DNA from: Actinokineospora terrae
GTDB taxonomy: Bacteria; Actinomycetota; Actinomycetes; Mycobacteriales; Pseudonocardiaceae
Direction of reading: 5' to 3'
DNA: 64,000 nucleotides
Assembly: GCF_900111175.1 (NCBI RefSeq)
Contig: NZ_FOGI01000010.1
Location: 248,001-312,000 of the forward strand
Both the position numbers and the translations under genes were made by a program. Each line of letters starts with the position of its first letter. The first letter of the stretch is position 1. Below the pieces are notes generated by a model that worked only from the letters and a program-made list of their open reading frames with translations, was not told the origin of the DNA and ran no database searches. This document shows positions 34,016 to 43,700 of the stretch, piece after piece.

Positions 34016-35494
34016 CTAGGCGGCGACGCGCTTCTTGCGCAGCGCCGAGACCAGGGTGGCCAGCAGCGTCAGCGCCGAGACACCCGTGATCACGTACATG
34101 CCGTTGTGGTAGCTGTCAATGGTGTTCGTGGCACCCGCGCCGCCCTGGCCCGCCGCCATGGTGGCGGTGACCACGGCCAGCAGCAGCGCCGCGCCGACCT
34201 GGTAGCCGGTCTGCAGCACACCCGCGGCCAGGCCCTGCTCCGAGTCGGCCACACCGCTGGTGGCCTGCACGTACGAGCCGGTGAACGACAGCGGGAAGGC
34301 CACGCCGATGAGCAGCATGGTGGGCAGCAGCACCGCGACGTAGCTGGAGTCGGTGTCGATGCGCAGGAAGGAGATGTAGGCCAGGGTGTAGGCCACGAAG
34401 CCCGCGAACATCATCCACTTCGGGCCGAACTTGCCGAGCAGGCCACCGGCGCGCGGGGCGATGATGGCGATCAGGATGCCGCAGGGCAGGAACGCCAGCG
34501 CCATCTCCAGCGGCGACCAGCCCCGGGTGTCCTGCAGGTACAGCGAGCCGATGAACTGGAAGCTCATGTAGGTGCCCAGGATGGCCGCCGCGGTCAGCGC
34601 CGCGCCGATCAGGCCGCCGTTGCGCAGGAAGCCCAGGCGGATCAGCGGGTTGGCGGTGTTGCGCTCGATCAGCGCGAAGGCCACGACCAGCACGATGACG
34701 CCCGCGAACTGCAGCAGCGTCTGCGCCGAGACCCAGCCGACCTCGGGGGCGCGCACGATGGTGAAGACCAGCAGCAGCATCGCGCCGGTCACGCTGATGG
34801 CGCCCGGGATGTCGTAGTGGCGCTTGCCGGTGGCCGCCTCGTCCTTGCGGACCAGGACGGAGGCGCCGACGAGGATGGCCAGCGCGATCGGCACCGGCAG
34901 CAGGAAGGTCCAGCGCCAGCCGATCTCGGTGAGCAGACCACCGGCGACCAGGCCGAGGGAGAAGCCGAACGCGCCGCAGGCGGTGTAGATGGCGACGGCC
35001 TTGTTGCGCGCGGCGCCCTCGGGGAACTGGGTCAGGATGATCGCCAGACCCGCGGGCGCGGTGAACGCCGCGGCCACACCCATGACGAACCGGGCCGCGA
35101 TGACCAGGAACCCGTCGTTGGCCAGGCCGCCGATCAGCGACGCGATGCCGAAGACGGCGACGGCAACCAGGAACACCTTGCGCCTGCCGACCAGGTCGGC
35201 CATCCGGCCGCCGAGCAGCAGGAACCCGCCGAAGCCGAGCACGTAGGCGCTGACCACCCACTGCACCGACGAGGTGGACATGCCCAGCTCCTGCTGGATG
35301 GGCGGCACCGCGATGCCGACCATGGCGTTGTCCAGCGCGTCGAGGAACATGGCGCTGCACAGCACGATCAGGGTGGCCCAGAGCCTGCCACTCCACTTCT
35401 CGCCGTCGGTGGCCTTCGGCTCGGTCACCTCGGACTTCGGGTCCACCACCGGCGGCGGCGTCTCCTGCGGCGTCGCTTCCTGTGACGCGGTCAT
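34016..35494 (-). CDS. MFS drug:H+ antiporter (EmrB/QacA, DHA2 type)
   Basis: A 492-residue transporter with a soluble acidic N-terminus of about 35 residues and about 14 membrane helices. Motif A is GGRMADLVGRRKVFL, the DHA2 motif D1 is in MFLDALDNAMVGIAVPPIQQELG, and motif C is RFVMGVAAAFTAPAGLAII-like with GAFGFSLGLVAGGLLTEIGWRWTF. It should export a hydrophobic compound with proton antiport. A TetR-type operator lies 50 bases upstream of its ATG and the TetR gene is immediately upstream on the same strand, so it is a classical TetR-controlled efflux pump. It may export the substrate or product of the surrounding flavoenzymes. Confidence 0.9.
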   Translation of the reverse strand: MTASQEATPQETPPPVVDPKSEVTEPKATDGEKWSGRLWATLIVLCSAMFLDALDNAMVGIAVPPIQQELGMSTSSVQWVVSAYVLGFGGFLLLGGRMADLVGRRKVFLVAVAVFGIASLIGGLANDGFLVIAARFVMGVAAAFTAPAGLAIILTQFPEGAARNKAVAIYTACGAFGFSLGLVAGGLLTEIGWRWTFLLPVPIALAILVGASVLVRKDEAATGKRHYDIPGAISVTGAMLLLVFTIVRAPEVGWVSAQTLLQFAGVIVLVVAFALIERNTANPLIRLGFLRNGGLIGAALTAAAILGTYMSFQFIGSLYLQDTRGWSPLEMALAFLPCGILIAIIAPRAGGLLGKFGPKWMMFAGFVAYTLAYISFLRIDTDSSYVAVLLPTMLLIGVAFPLSFTGSYVQATSGVADSEQGLAAGVLQTGYQVGAALLLAVVTATMAAGQGGAGATNTIDSYHNGMYVITGVSALTLLATLVSALRKKRVAA

Positions 35495-35543
35495 GGCTTT
35501 TCCCCACTCCAGGTTGAACTACAGGGTCTCGGACGGAAACAAT

Positions 35544-35564
35544 TTTTGAACTTGAGGTACAAAA
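35544..35564 (-). promoter_or_regulatory. TetR-type operator/promoter of the MFS pump
   Basis: The region contains TTTTG...CAAAA flanking the core CTTGAGGTAC. Read on the minus strand it is ACCTCAAGTTCAAAAA; the site before the LLM gene reads ACCTCAAGGTCTAAAA, and 14 of 16 bases agree. It overlaps a possible -35 TTGTAC directed at the pump. Confidence 0.65.
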
Positions 35565-35607
35565 CTCCCGCGCGGTCAGCCGCCCCGGTGACCGCGGGGG
35601 ATGACCG

Positions 35608-36186
35608 TCAGATCGCCATGATCGCGGCGTCGATCGCGGCGTCGAACCGGGAGCGGTCCACCCTGGCCTTGGCCAGGACGCGCAGCCCGATCATGGTGCT
35701 CTGCATCAGGCAGGCCAGCGCCTTGGGGTCCTTCTCGGCCGCGATCTCGCCCGCCTGCTGCGCGGCGATGAACGCCGTGTGCAGCACCGCCTGGGACGAG
35801 TCGAACGACCGGCCGAGCAGCCGCGCGGCGTGCTCGTCGTGCGGACCTATCTCCACCGCGCTGTTGACCACCAGGCAGCCGCACCGGTCCGGGTCGGCCA
35901 GGTCGGCGTCGACGAACCCGGTGAGCATCGCCCTGATCCGGTCCCGGATGGTCCCCTCGGTGTCGAGCACGGCCCTGAGCTCGTGCAGCGACACCCCCGC
36001 GTAGTGCTCCAGGCTGCGCAGGAACAGCTCGTGCTTGCTGCCGAAGGTGTTGTACAGGCTGCCCTTGCCGATCCCGATGCTGTCGGCGAGGTCCTGCGGG
36101 GAGGTCTCGGCGTAACCGTTGACCCGAAAGGTCTCGGCGGCCTGCGCCACCGCCCGATCAGGGTCGAATTTCCGGGGTCTCCCCAT
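35608..36186 (-). CDS. TetR-family transcriptional regulator
   Basis: A 192-residue regulator. The N-terminal helix-turn-helix is TSPQDLADSIGIGKGSLYNTFGSKHELFLRSLEHY, and the N-terminus MGRPRKFDPDRAV is typical of TetR/AcrR. The ligand domain has CGCLVVNSAVEIGPHD and resembles the TetR_C_16/YxaF-like subgroup that often controls efflux and detoxification. It lies between two related operators, one before its own start and the divergent LLM gene, the other before the MFS pump, so it likely represses all three units until its ligand appears. The ligand is probably the pump substrate. Confidence 0.9.
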   Translation of the reverse strand: MGRPRKFDPDRAVAQAAETFRVNGYAETSPQDLADSIGIGKGSLYNTFGSKHELFLRSLEHYAGVSLHELRAVLDTEGTIRDRIRAMLTGFVDADLADPDRCGCLVVNSAVEIGPHDEHAARLLGRSFDSSQAVLHTAFIAAQQAGEIAAEKDPKALACLMQSTMIGLRVLAKARVDRSRFDAAIDAAIMAI

Positions 36187-36210
36187 GGTCGGGAACGGTA
36201 GACTGTTTTA

Positions 36211-36222
36211 GACCTTGAGGTC
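36211..36222. promoter_or_regulatory. Palindromic TetR operator between tetR and LLM oxidoreductase
   Basis: GACCTTGAGGTC is a perfect 12-base palindrome centred in the 60-base divergent gap, 24 bases from each start codon. A -35-like TTGACC overlaps it on the minus strand, with TACCGT 18 bases on. Its core is shared with the operator before the MFS pump. Confidence 0.75.
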
Positions 36223-36246
36223 AAGTATTCGGCGAGGAGAGCGCTC

Positions 36247-37215
36247 ATGACCTACACCTTCAGCGACCGACCCGGGTGGGACGCGATGTTCCGGCAGGGC
36301 GAGCTGACGCTGGGGCTGATGTACCCGCTGGAGTCCTACTCCGGTGCCGTCCCCCGGCTCGACGTCGCCGAACAGGTGGAGCAGTCGGTACTGGCCGACC
36401 AGCGCGGGTTCGCCGCGCTCTGGGCGCGCGACGTGCCGCTGCTCGACCTGTCCTTCGGCGACGGCGGGCAGCTCTACGACACCTGGGTCTGGCTGACCCA
36501 CATCGCCGCCAAGACCAGCCGCATCGCGCTGGCCACCGGCTCCACCGTGCTCCCGCTGCGCAACCCGATCGACGTGGCCAAGGCCGCCGCCTCGCTCGAC
36601 CAGCTCAGCGGCGGGCGGCTGGTCATCGGCGCGGCCACCGGCGACCGCGGCGTGGAGTTCCCGGCCTACGGGCTCAACCGCGACCACAGCGGCCAGTTGT
36701 TCCGCGAGTCGGTCACCACCATCCGGCGGCTGTGGGGCGAGGACTTCCCGGACGTCGACTCCGTCTACGGCACCCTGCGCGGCACCGACCTGCTGCCCAA
36801 GCCGGTCGGGCGGCGGATCCCGCTGCTGGTCACCGGCAACAGCCGCCAGGACGTCGAGTGGATCGCCGAGCACGGCGACGGCTGGCTGATGTACCCGCGC
36901 CCGATCGTCCAGCAGCGGATGATCACCACCGCCTGGCAGCAGGCGACGCCGGAGTGGAAGCCGTTCGCCCAGTCGCTCTACATCGACCTGGAGGAGGACG
37001 CCAACGGCGTGCCCAAGCCCATCCACCTGGGCTTCCGCTCCGGCTGGCGCGCGCTGGTCGAGCACCTCGGCCAACTGCACGACATCGGCGTCAACCACGT
37101 CGCGATCAACCTGAAGTACGGCCGCAGGCCCGCGCCGGAGGTGTTGCAGGAGATCGCGGAGAACGTCCTGCCGCACTTCCCGACCGTTTTCCCGGAGACG
37201 GCGAAGGTCCACTGA
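36247..37215 (+). CDS. LLM-class flavin-dependent oxidoreductase
   Basis: A 322-residue bacterial luciferase-like TIM barrel. Landmarks are LTLGLMYPLESYSG at the start, ARDVPLLDLSFGDGGQLYDTWVWLTHIAAKTSRIALATGSTVLPLRNP, DQLSGGRLVIGAATGDRGVEFPAYG and IPLLVTGNSRQDVEWIAEHGDGWLMYP. These are flavin- or F420-using monooxygenases or dehydrogenases. ATG 36247 has CGAGGAGAG upstream. The operator at 36211 places it under the same TetR as the efflux pump, so it may modify the exported compound, as in detoxification pairs. Its stop lies within the first unit of a short tandem repeat. Confidence 0.85.
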   Translation: MTYTFSDRPGWDAMFRQGELTLGLMYPLESYSGAVPRLDVAEQVEQSVLADQRGFAALWARDVPLLDLSFGDGGQLYDTWVWLTHIAAKTSRIALATGSTVLPLRNPIDVAKAAASLDQLSGGRLVIGAATGDRGVEFPAYGLNRDHSGQLFRESVTTIRRLWGEDFPDVDSVYGTLRGTDLLPKPVGRRIPLLVTGNSRQDVEWIAEHGDGWLMYPRPIVQQRMITTAWQQATPEWKPFAQSLYIDLEEDANGVPKPIHLGFRSGWRALVEHLGQLHDIGVNHVAINLKYGRRPAPEVLQEIAENVLPHFPTVFPETAKVH

Positions 37216-37247
37216 AGGTCCACTGAAGGTCCACTGAAGGTGCGCTG
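37204..37247 (+). repeat. 11-bp tandem repeat spanning the LLM stop codon
   Basis: AAGGTCCACTG occurs three times exactly in tandem (37204, 37215, 37226) and a fourth time as AAGGTGCGCTG (37237). The first copy encodes the C-terminal Lys-Val-His and, with the next base, the TGA stop of the LLM gene. Because 11 is not a multiple of three, copy-number changes do not alter the protein end. Confidence 0.8.
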
Positions 37248-37257
37248 AGGGTCCCCG

Positions 37258-37289
37258 CCGGGTCGGGGGAGCGGGGTTCCCCGACCCGG
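37258..37289 (+). terminator. Hairpin terminator after the LLM gene
   Basis: CCGGGTCGGGG at 37258-37268 pairs over 11 bp with CCCCGACCCGG at 37279-37289, followed by TTCGG. Confidence 0.7.
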
Positions 37290-37401
37290 TTCGGCATTCG
37301 GCGGACGTGGCGGCCGTCACTGTCCGCGAATGCGAACGACTGTGCACGACCGGGCCATTTCCCGCCATTTCCGCACGTCACGAAACAAAGGGGAAGGAGT
37401 T

Positions 37402-38502
37402 TCAGCAGGGCGCGAGCGGATTTCGTGAACCAGTGAAACGAAGTGCGCCGAGCAGGTCCGCTTCCCGGTGCCCGCGCGCGACGACCTGCACCCCGACCGG
37501 ACACCCGTCGGCGGTGAACCCGACCGGCACACTGGCGGCCGGGTGGCCGGTGAGGTTGAACAGCCAGGTGAGCGCCGTGCTCATCCGCTCCCCGGGTCCC
37601 GCGTGCCCGTGCGGCCCGCTCGGCGTCGTCGGGGTGAGGATGAGGTCCACCCGCTCGAACACCTCGGCCAGCCGGCGCCGGTTCTCCTCCAGGTCGACGG
37701 CCTCACCCGCCCGGTGCGCGAACCAGGCCTCCCGCGGGTCGAGCAACTCGACCGGCACCTCCACCAGTGGCAGCTCCACCGCCGCCCTCGCGACCTCCGC
37801 CTGCTCTTGGTCGGTGTCGGCGAACCCCAAGGTCGCCGACCACGCCGCCCTCAGTCCGCCCACGTCCGTGCGGGTCATCGGGTCGCGTAGGGGTAGGCGA
37901 CGGCGCAGTAGTAGTTCGAGGGCGGTGTGTATGTCTGCCGACCACGCGCCGAGGATGCCTGGGGCCACCGTGGTGTCGGAGGTGATCTTGACGCCGGTTA
38001 CCCCGCACCACGCCGCTGGGATTCGGATCGATCCCGCGCCGTCCGCCCCCGTGGCCAGCGGCACGATCCCCGCCGCCACCGCCACGCCCGAGCCTGCCGA
38101 GGAGCCGCCCGGTGTTCGGTCGGGCCGCCACGGGTTTCGAGTCAGGCCTTGGGAGGTCTGCCCCCAGGTCCGCCAGGGCGTGCCCGGGCCTGGCACGCTC
38201 GTGGTTCCCAGCACCACGCATCCCGCTGCTGCCAGGGCTTTCCCCACCCGGCGCTCGCCGAACTTCACCCCGATCGGCACTCCGGCGAGCGGCAGCACCT
38301 CGCCGTCCCGCAGCCGCCGGTCCACTTCCCGCGCCGCCGCGACGACCTCGTCCTCCGCCACCCGCTGGAACGCGTTGAGCCGCCCGTCCACCTCCCGCCA
38401 GCGGCCCAACGCCATCCGCGCCACCTCGACCGCCGACACCTGGCCGCCTGCGACCAGTCGGGCGATGTCGGTGCCCGAGGTGGTCAGGTAGTCGGCGATC
38501 AC
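37402..38502 (-). CDS. Compact amidase-signature hydrolase
   Basis: About 366 residues. The amidase signature is intact in [16 protein letters not shown]...[17 protein letters not shown], giving the cis-Ser (GGSS) and the nucleophilic Ser (GSIRIP); the catalytic Lys is in GVPIGVK. It should hydrolyse amides or amide-like bonds by the Ser-cisSer-Lys triad. It is shorter than usual (450-500): about 25 residues are missing after the Lys loop and a further stretch before [14 protein letters not shown] 38502 is preferred because GGAGGG lies 8 bases upstream; GTG 38544 lacks one. No link to the TetR unit beyond proximity. Confidence 0.75.
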   Translation of the reverse strand: MIADYLTTSGTDIARLVAGGQVSAVEVARMALGRWREVDGRLNAFQRVAEDEVVAAAREVDRRLRDGEVLPLAGVPIGVKFGERRVGKALAAAGCVVLGTTSVPGPGTPWRTWGQTSQGLTRNPWRPDRTPGGSSAGSGVAVAAGIVPLATGADGAGSIRIPAAWCGVTGVKITSDTTVAPGILGAWSADIHTALELLLRRRLPLRDPMTRTDVGGLRAAWSATLGFADTDQEQAEVARAAVELPLVEVPVELLDPREAWFAHRAGEAVDLEENRRRLAEVFERVDLILTPTTPSGPHGHAGPGERMSTALTWLFNLTGHPAASVPVGFTADGCPVGVQVVARGHREADLLGALRFTGSRNPLAPC

Positions 38503-38559
38503 CGCCGGTGCCCTCCGTCGCGTGTGGATCGACTCACTGTCCACACGCGACCGAGCGGG

Positions 38560-39339
38560 TCAGGCTCCCGCGGTGGGCAGTGCGCGGACGGTGGTCGTCC
38601 GGCGGCTGAAGCCTAGCTCGGACTCCGCCTCCACCAGCAGTTCCCGCACCTCCCGCAACCGGCCCGCCACCGAGTCGCGGTGCCGGTGCAGCGCGCGGAC
38701 CTGCGCCTCCGCGCTGGAGACCACCCGCTGGGCCTGCTCCTCGGCCCGGGCCCGGGCCTCGGCCAACGCCGTGGCCTGCTCGGCCCGTCGCGCGGACATG
38801 GCCAGGTCGAAGTCGGCCATCACCCTGGTGCGCAGGCTCTCGGCCTCCTCGTCGAGCTCCTGCCTCCGGCGCTCGGCCGCCGCGGACTGGGCGGTGATCA
38901 GCGTGTGCGTGCGGGCCGTCAACGCGGTGTGCTCGGCTTCCGCGACCCGGTTGAGGCGTTCGTGGCGGTCGCGGGCGGAGGTCTCCATCGCGCGGACCGT
39001 CGACCAGCTCCTCGCGGCCACCGCCCGTGCTCGCGCCAGCAGTTCCTCGGCCTCCGCCTGGGCCAGCTGGAGGACCCGCCGCGCCCGGTCCTCCGCCCCC
39101 GTGAGGTCCACAGGTGCTCGGCAGATCCGGTCGATCCGCTGCCGCAGCACCAGGTTCTCGCGCCGCAGCCGCTCCAGCTCGTCCGCGACCCGTTGCGCCT
39201 TCTGCAGCGCGGCGTCACGGTCCTCGCTCACGCACCGCAGATCCTCCTCCGCGCAACGGATGTAGTCGCGTACCTGCCGCTTGCGGTATCCGCGCCAGGC
39301 GAGGTCGAAGCCGGTGGACAGCGGCACTATCTCGGACAT
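38560..39339 (-). CDS. DivIVA-like coiled-coil protein
   Basis: A 259-residue protein. The N-terminus (STGFDLAWRGYRKRQVRDYIRCAEEDL) matches the membrane-curvature-sensing DivIVA domain pattern F-x-x-x-x-R-G-Y-x-x-x-x-V-x-x-x-I. From residue 35 to about 245 it is almost continuous heptad-type coiled coil, rich in Ala, Arg and Glu. DivIVA/Wag31-like proteins organise polar growth and septation in actinobacteria; this one is a paralogue, not necessarily the essential one. It is 12 bases upstream of the GAP-family membrane protein on the same strand, suggesting a common transcript and possibly a membrane-associated function. Confidence 0.75.
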   Translation of the reverse strand: MSEIVPLSTGFDLAWRGYRKRQVRDYIRCAEEDLRCVSEDRDAALQKAQRVADELERLRRENLVLRQRIDRICRAPVDLTGAEDRARRVLQLAQAEAEELLARARAVAARSWSTVRAMETSARDRHERLNRVAEAEHTALTARTHTLITAQSAAAERRRQELDEEAESLRTRVMADFDLAMSARRAEQATALAEARARAEEQAQRVVSSAEAQVRALHRHRDSVAGRLREVRELLVEAESELGFSRRTTTVRALPTAGA

Positions 39340-39351
39340 CGGGAGCCTTCC

Positions 39352-39963
39352 TCAGAGCAGGATGAGCAGGACGAAGAACAGGCACACCACCACGTTGACC
39401 AGCCAGGTGTGGCTGGTCAGCCACTCCCGCACCCGCGGCATCGCCCGCCGGGCCCGGTCGCCGAAAGCCAGGTAGGCCAGCAGGGGCAGCGCGGCGATGA
39501 CCGTGGTCGCCAGCACGAACGGCCACGCGGCCAGCGCGGGCGACCCGGTGCGGGCGAGGTCGGTGCCGACGGTGAGCAGGACCACCGCGTCGGACGGGAA
39601 GAGGGTGATCAGCAGGGCCGCGGTGAGGAACGCCCTGGCCGCGCCCGCCGCCATCATCCCGGTCAGCCACCGCGGCGGCTCGACGCTGTCGCGCTGCACC
39701 AGGTTCCACAGCGCCATGCCCACCAGGACCGCCACCAGCGTGATCTCGATGCCCAGCCCCATCGGCTCGACGTCGACCAGGACGAGCCCCGCCAGCCACG
39801 ACGTCACCACGACGCCCGCGCTCGCCCCCACCGCCACACCGCCGATGAACGCCAGCGACAGGGCGACCGGCCGCCGCGCGGTGACGAACACGAGCGCCGA
39901 CAGGATCTGCGGCCCCGCCATCATGGTGATCGCCAGCGGCAGGACCGCCGTGCTACCGGACAC
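39352..39963 (-). CDS. GAP-family integral membrane protein
   Basis: A 203-residue polytopic protein with about six hydrophobic helices, of the GAP/Sap (LysE-like) type known from mycobacterial glycopeptidolipid and sulfolipid addressing proteins: VLPLAITMMAGPQILSALVFVTARRPVALSLAFIGGVAVG at the start and NVVVCLFFVLLILL at the end. Such proteins are thought to assist export of lipids or small molecules across the membrane. GTG 39963 is chosen because GGGAGG stands 5 bases before it. It shares its strand with, and may be cotranscribed with, the DivIVA-like gene. Confidence 0.7.
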   Translation of the reverse strand: MSGSTAVLPLAITMMAGPQILSALVFVTARRPVALSLAFIGGVAVGASAGVVVTSWLAGLVLVDVEPMGLGIEITLVAVLVGMALWNLVQRDSVEPPRWLTGMMAAGAARAFLTAALLITLFPSDAVVLLTVGTDLARTGSPALAAWPFVLATTVIAALPLLAYLAFGDRARRAMPRVREWLTSHTWLVNVVVCLFFVLLILL

Positions 39964-40047
39964 GCCCACCTCCCGCCACCAGGGAGCGGGGACCGGTCGA
40001 CAGGTCCCCGCCCCGGTGCCCGCGCGCGGCGCGGGCCGTCGTGGTCA

Positions 40048-40533
40048 TCACGCGAACGCGGTCCGCAGCGCGGTCTCCTGGTCCTCGCTCAGGTTCGTGT
40101 GCACCAACTCGGCCTGGTCACCGGGGAACGCGGCGCGGACCCGGTCCACGACGACGTCCTCGGTGAGCAGGAACAGCGCGGACGTGCCCGGGGTGACGGT
40201 GGCCCGCACCTGCCCGATGAACGCGTCGTCGATGCCGATGTCGGTGAACTTGCCGCCCAGCGCGCCCGCCGCGGCGCCGACCGCGATGCCCAGGATCGGC
40301 ATGAAGAACAGGATCCCGAACAGCAGCCCCCAGAACGAGCCGGTCAGCGCGCCCGACCCGGCGAGGCCGTGCAGCTGCTTGGTCTTCGGCTTGTTCGCGC
40401 CCTCCGGCCAGGTCACCACCGCCGCGTCGACGAGGGTCACCGTGCCCTCCCGTTGCAGTTCCGCCAAGGTCTCCTGCGCCCGCGCCGCTCCTTCGGCCGT
40501 GCCGAACTTCCATACCGTCAAGGTCGCTGACAT
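40048..40533 (-). CDS. DUF1269-family membrane-associated protein
   Basis: A 161-residue protein with the DUF1269 layout: an N-terminal cytoplasmic domain (TVWKFGTAEGAARAQETLAELQREG), a Gly-rich hydrophobic hairpin (SGALTGSFWGLLFGILFFMPILGIAVGAAAGALGGKFTDIGI) and a C-terminal domain ending AELVHTNLSEDQETALRTAFA. Members are conserved in soil bacteria and often stress-induced; the molecular role is unknown. ATG 40533 has AGGAGGGAA upstream. It is divergent from the secreted protease gene. Confidence 0.8.
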   Translation of the reverse strand: MSATLTVWKFGTAEGAARAQETLAELQREGTVTLVDAAVVTWPEGANKPKTKQLHGLAGSGALTGSFWGLLFGILFFMPILGIAVGAAAGALGGKFTDIGIDDAFIGQVRATVTPGTSALFLLTEDVVVDRVRAAFPGDQAELVHTNLSEDQETALRTAFA

Positions 40534-40704
40534 GCGGTGTTCCCTCCTGGTCGGCCCTGCGTCGTCGACACCCAGCCTCGCCGCGCCACCGGGGCGGGCG
40601 CATCGCATCCGGCAGGTGAGGTCCGCGGCGCAACGCCGAAGATCACTTCGGCGTCGTACGGGTGCGCGGCGAGCAGCGCCGCCCGAGCTTGGGGGAGATC
40701 TCTT

Positions 40705-43700
40705 ATGCCACAACGACCTCGACGGCACCGGACCGGGGTGGTCGCCGCCGCCCTGGTGGCGGCGGCCACGATCGCGGTGGGGCCGGTCGGCGACGCCAGG
40801 GCCCAACCCGCCCCGAAGGCGGGATCGTCCACCGGTCACCAGGGCCAGGTGACCCTGGTGACCGGCGACCGCGTCACGGTCGTCGGCGAGCGCGCCATCG
40901 TCCGCCCCGGTCCCGGGCGCGAGCACGTGCGGTTCGTGCAGCGCCTCGACGAGCGCGGCGACCTGCACGTGCTCCCGTCCGACGTGCTCGCCGACCTCGG
41001 CGCGGGCAGGCTCGACCAGCGGCTGTTCGACGTCACCGCGCTGATCCGGGACGGGTTCGACGACCGGTCGACCCCGACCACCCCGCTGATCGCCACCTAC
41101 CCCGCGAACGCCCCGGCGCCGGGGATCGCCGCCGCCGAGCAGCGCGCGCTGCCCAGCATCGGTGGCGCGTCCTTCGCCCTGCCCAAGGGAACCCCGCTGG
41201 TGAGCACCCGGGCCGCCGGGTTCACGAAGGTGTGGCTCGACGGCCGGGTCACCGCGTCGCTGGACCGCAGCGTGCCGCAGATCGGCGCGCCGGAGGCGTG
41301 GAAGGCCGGGCTGACCGGCAAGGGCGTCACCGTCGCCGTGCTCGACACCGGCGTCGACGAGACCCACCCGGACCTGGCGGGCGCTGTCACGCGCTCGCGC
41401 AACTTCAGCGACTCGCCCGACACCGACGACCGGGTCGGCCACGGCACGCACGTCGCGGCCACCGTCACGGGATCCGGTCGCTACCAGGGCGTCGCGCCGG
41501 ACAGCACCCTGCTCAACGGCAAGGTCCTGGGCGACGAGGGCGGCGGCTACGAGTCCGACGTCATCGCGGGCATGGAGTGGGCGGCGGCCGAGGGCGCCGA
41601 CGTGGTCAACCTCAGCCTGGGCAGTTCCAGCCCGTCCGCCGGTGACGACCCGGCCTCGCTGGCGGTCAACCGGCTCACCGCCGAGACCGGCACGCTGTTC
41701 GTCGTCGCCGCGGGCAACTCTGCCGGCCAGGTCGGCTCACCCGCGGCCGCCGACGCCGCGCTGACCGTCGGCGCCGTCGCCCGCGACGAGTCGCTCGCGC
41801 CGTTCTCCTCCCGGGGCCCGCGGGCGGGCGACGGGGCGATCAAGCCCGACATCACCGCGCCCGGCGTCGGCATCGTCGCCGCCCGCGCCGCCCACGGCCA
41901 GATCGGCGACCCGGTGGGGGACAGGCACGTCGCGCTGTCCGGCACCTCCATGGCCACCCCGCACGTCGCGGGTGCCGCGGCCCTGCTGGCCGGGCAGCAC
42001 CCGGACTGGAAGGCCGACCGGCTCAAGGCCACCCTCGTCGGCACCGCCAAGCCCAACCCGGCGCTGACCCCGTTCGAGCAGGGCGGCGGCCGTGTGGACG
42101 TGGTGCGCGCGACCACCCAGCAGCTCACCGCGGAGGCCGCGTCGCTGAGCCTCGGCATCGCCCGCTGGCCGCACAATGACGACCCGGTCGTCACCCGGAC
42201 TCTTACCTACCGCAACGCGGGTACGAACCCGGCCACTCTCGCTGTCACCACGGACATCCGCGGTCCTGGAGCCGCTCCTGATTTGCTGACCGTGTCGCCG
42301 TCCCAGGTTGTCGTACCCGCTGGAGGTACGGCATCGGTGACGGTCACCGCCGACACCCGGGTCGCTGGTCCTGACGGCGTCTACTCGGGCGCTGTTGTCG
42401 CCACCAGCGGCTCTAGCGTCGTCCGCACGCCGTTCGCGGTGGACAAGGAGGTCGAGAGCTACGACGTCACCGTCGAGTTCAAGAACCGGTCCACCGACCC
42501 GGCGGGCTACTTCTACCGGTTCGTCAACCTCGACCAGCCGCGGGGGTACGGCAGCTTCGACAGCCCGGCCAAGTCCGTCGTCCGGCTGCCCAAGGGTGTC
42601 TACTTCTTCGACGGCGACTCGTTCGGGCCGAACGACGTGGTGGTCGCGTACGAGCCCAGGGTCGAGATCACCAAGGACACACACCTGGTGGTCGATGGCG
42701 AGAAGGGCACCGAACTCGCGGTCACCACCGACCGCCAGGACGCGCGGATCGGCAGCGCTCAGACGCTCTTCGAGGTGGACACCGCGTACTCGACAACCGG
42801 CAGCGGCATCATCACCTCGACCTTCGACTCGTTCTCCTTCATCCCCTCGACCACGGTGGCGAAGAAGGGGGCCGCGCGGTTCACCGTGCAGGCCAGGCTC
42901 GCGAAGCCGGACGCCGAGGGAGGGTTCGCCGGAAGCCCTTACCAGTACTCCGTCGGTACGACCTACCCCGACCGTGTCCCCAACAACCTCAAGCGGCACT
43001 ACCGCGACCGCGACCTGGTCAGCGTGCGCGGCGAGGCGGCGGCCCAGGGCAAGGGCGGCTTCGGCACGTTCAACGGTGTTGCGCGGCTTCCGCTGCCCGC
43101 CAAGCTCGACCAGCTCTACAGCCCGGGTATCGAGTGGTACGAGTCGTTCTCCCAAGGGCCTTCCGATTGGGAGGCGCAGGCAGTCCAGGCAGTCGACCAG
43201 CCGGTGGTCTACCAGGCAGGCAGGCCCACCGTCCAGAAGTGGAACTCGGGCGTGTTCGGCGCGGCGCTACCCGACTCCGATTACACCGGTGTCTTCCGCG
43301 AGGGCGATGAGATCGGTGTCCGCATCCCGCTCTACTCCGACCAAGACCCCACCCACTCCGGCTACTCCACCACGGCGGCGTCGAAGACCGAGCTGTTCCG
43401 CGGCACCGAACTGGTGGCCAGGTCCGACTACGGCGGCGACCTCCGGGCCGTCCTGCCGCCGGAGCGGGCCGCGTACCGCCTGCGCGCCGAGGGCACCCGC
43501 GAAGCCCCGTTCGACCTGACCACCAAGCAGACCGCCGAGTGGACGTTCACCACCGAACACGCCCCCGGCGACTCGGCGGCCCGCGTCAAGCTCCCCGTGG
43601 TCCGCTTCGCCCCGTCGCTGGACGACCACAACCAGGCCAAGGCAGGCCGCGTCTTCGTCCTCCCCATCTACACCCAGCGCTCCGGTGACACCGGCGTCTC

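Noticed and set aside
37204-37247. CRISPR-like repeat
   Set aside because: Units are 11 bases in direct tandem with no spacers and no cas genes nearby.
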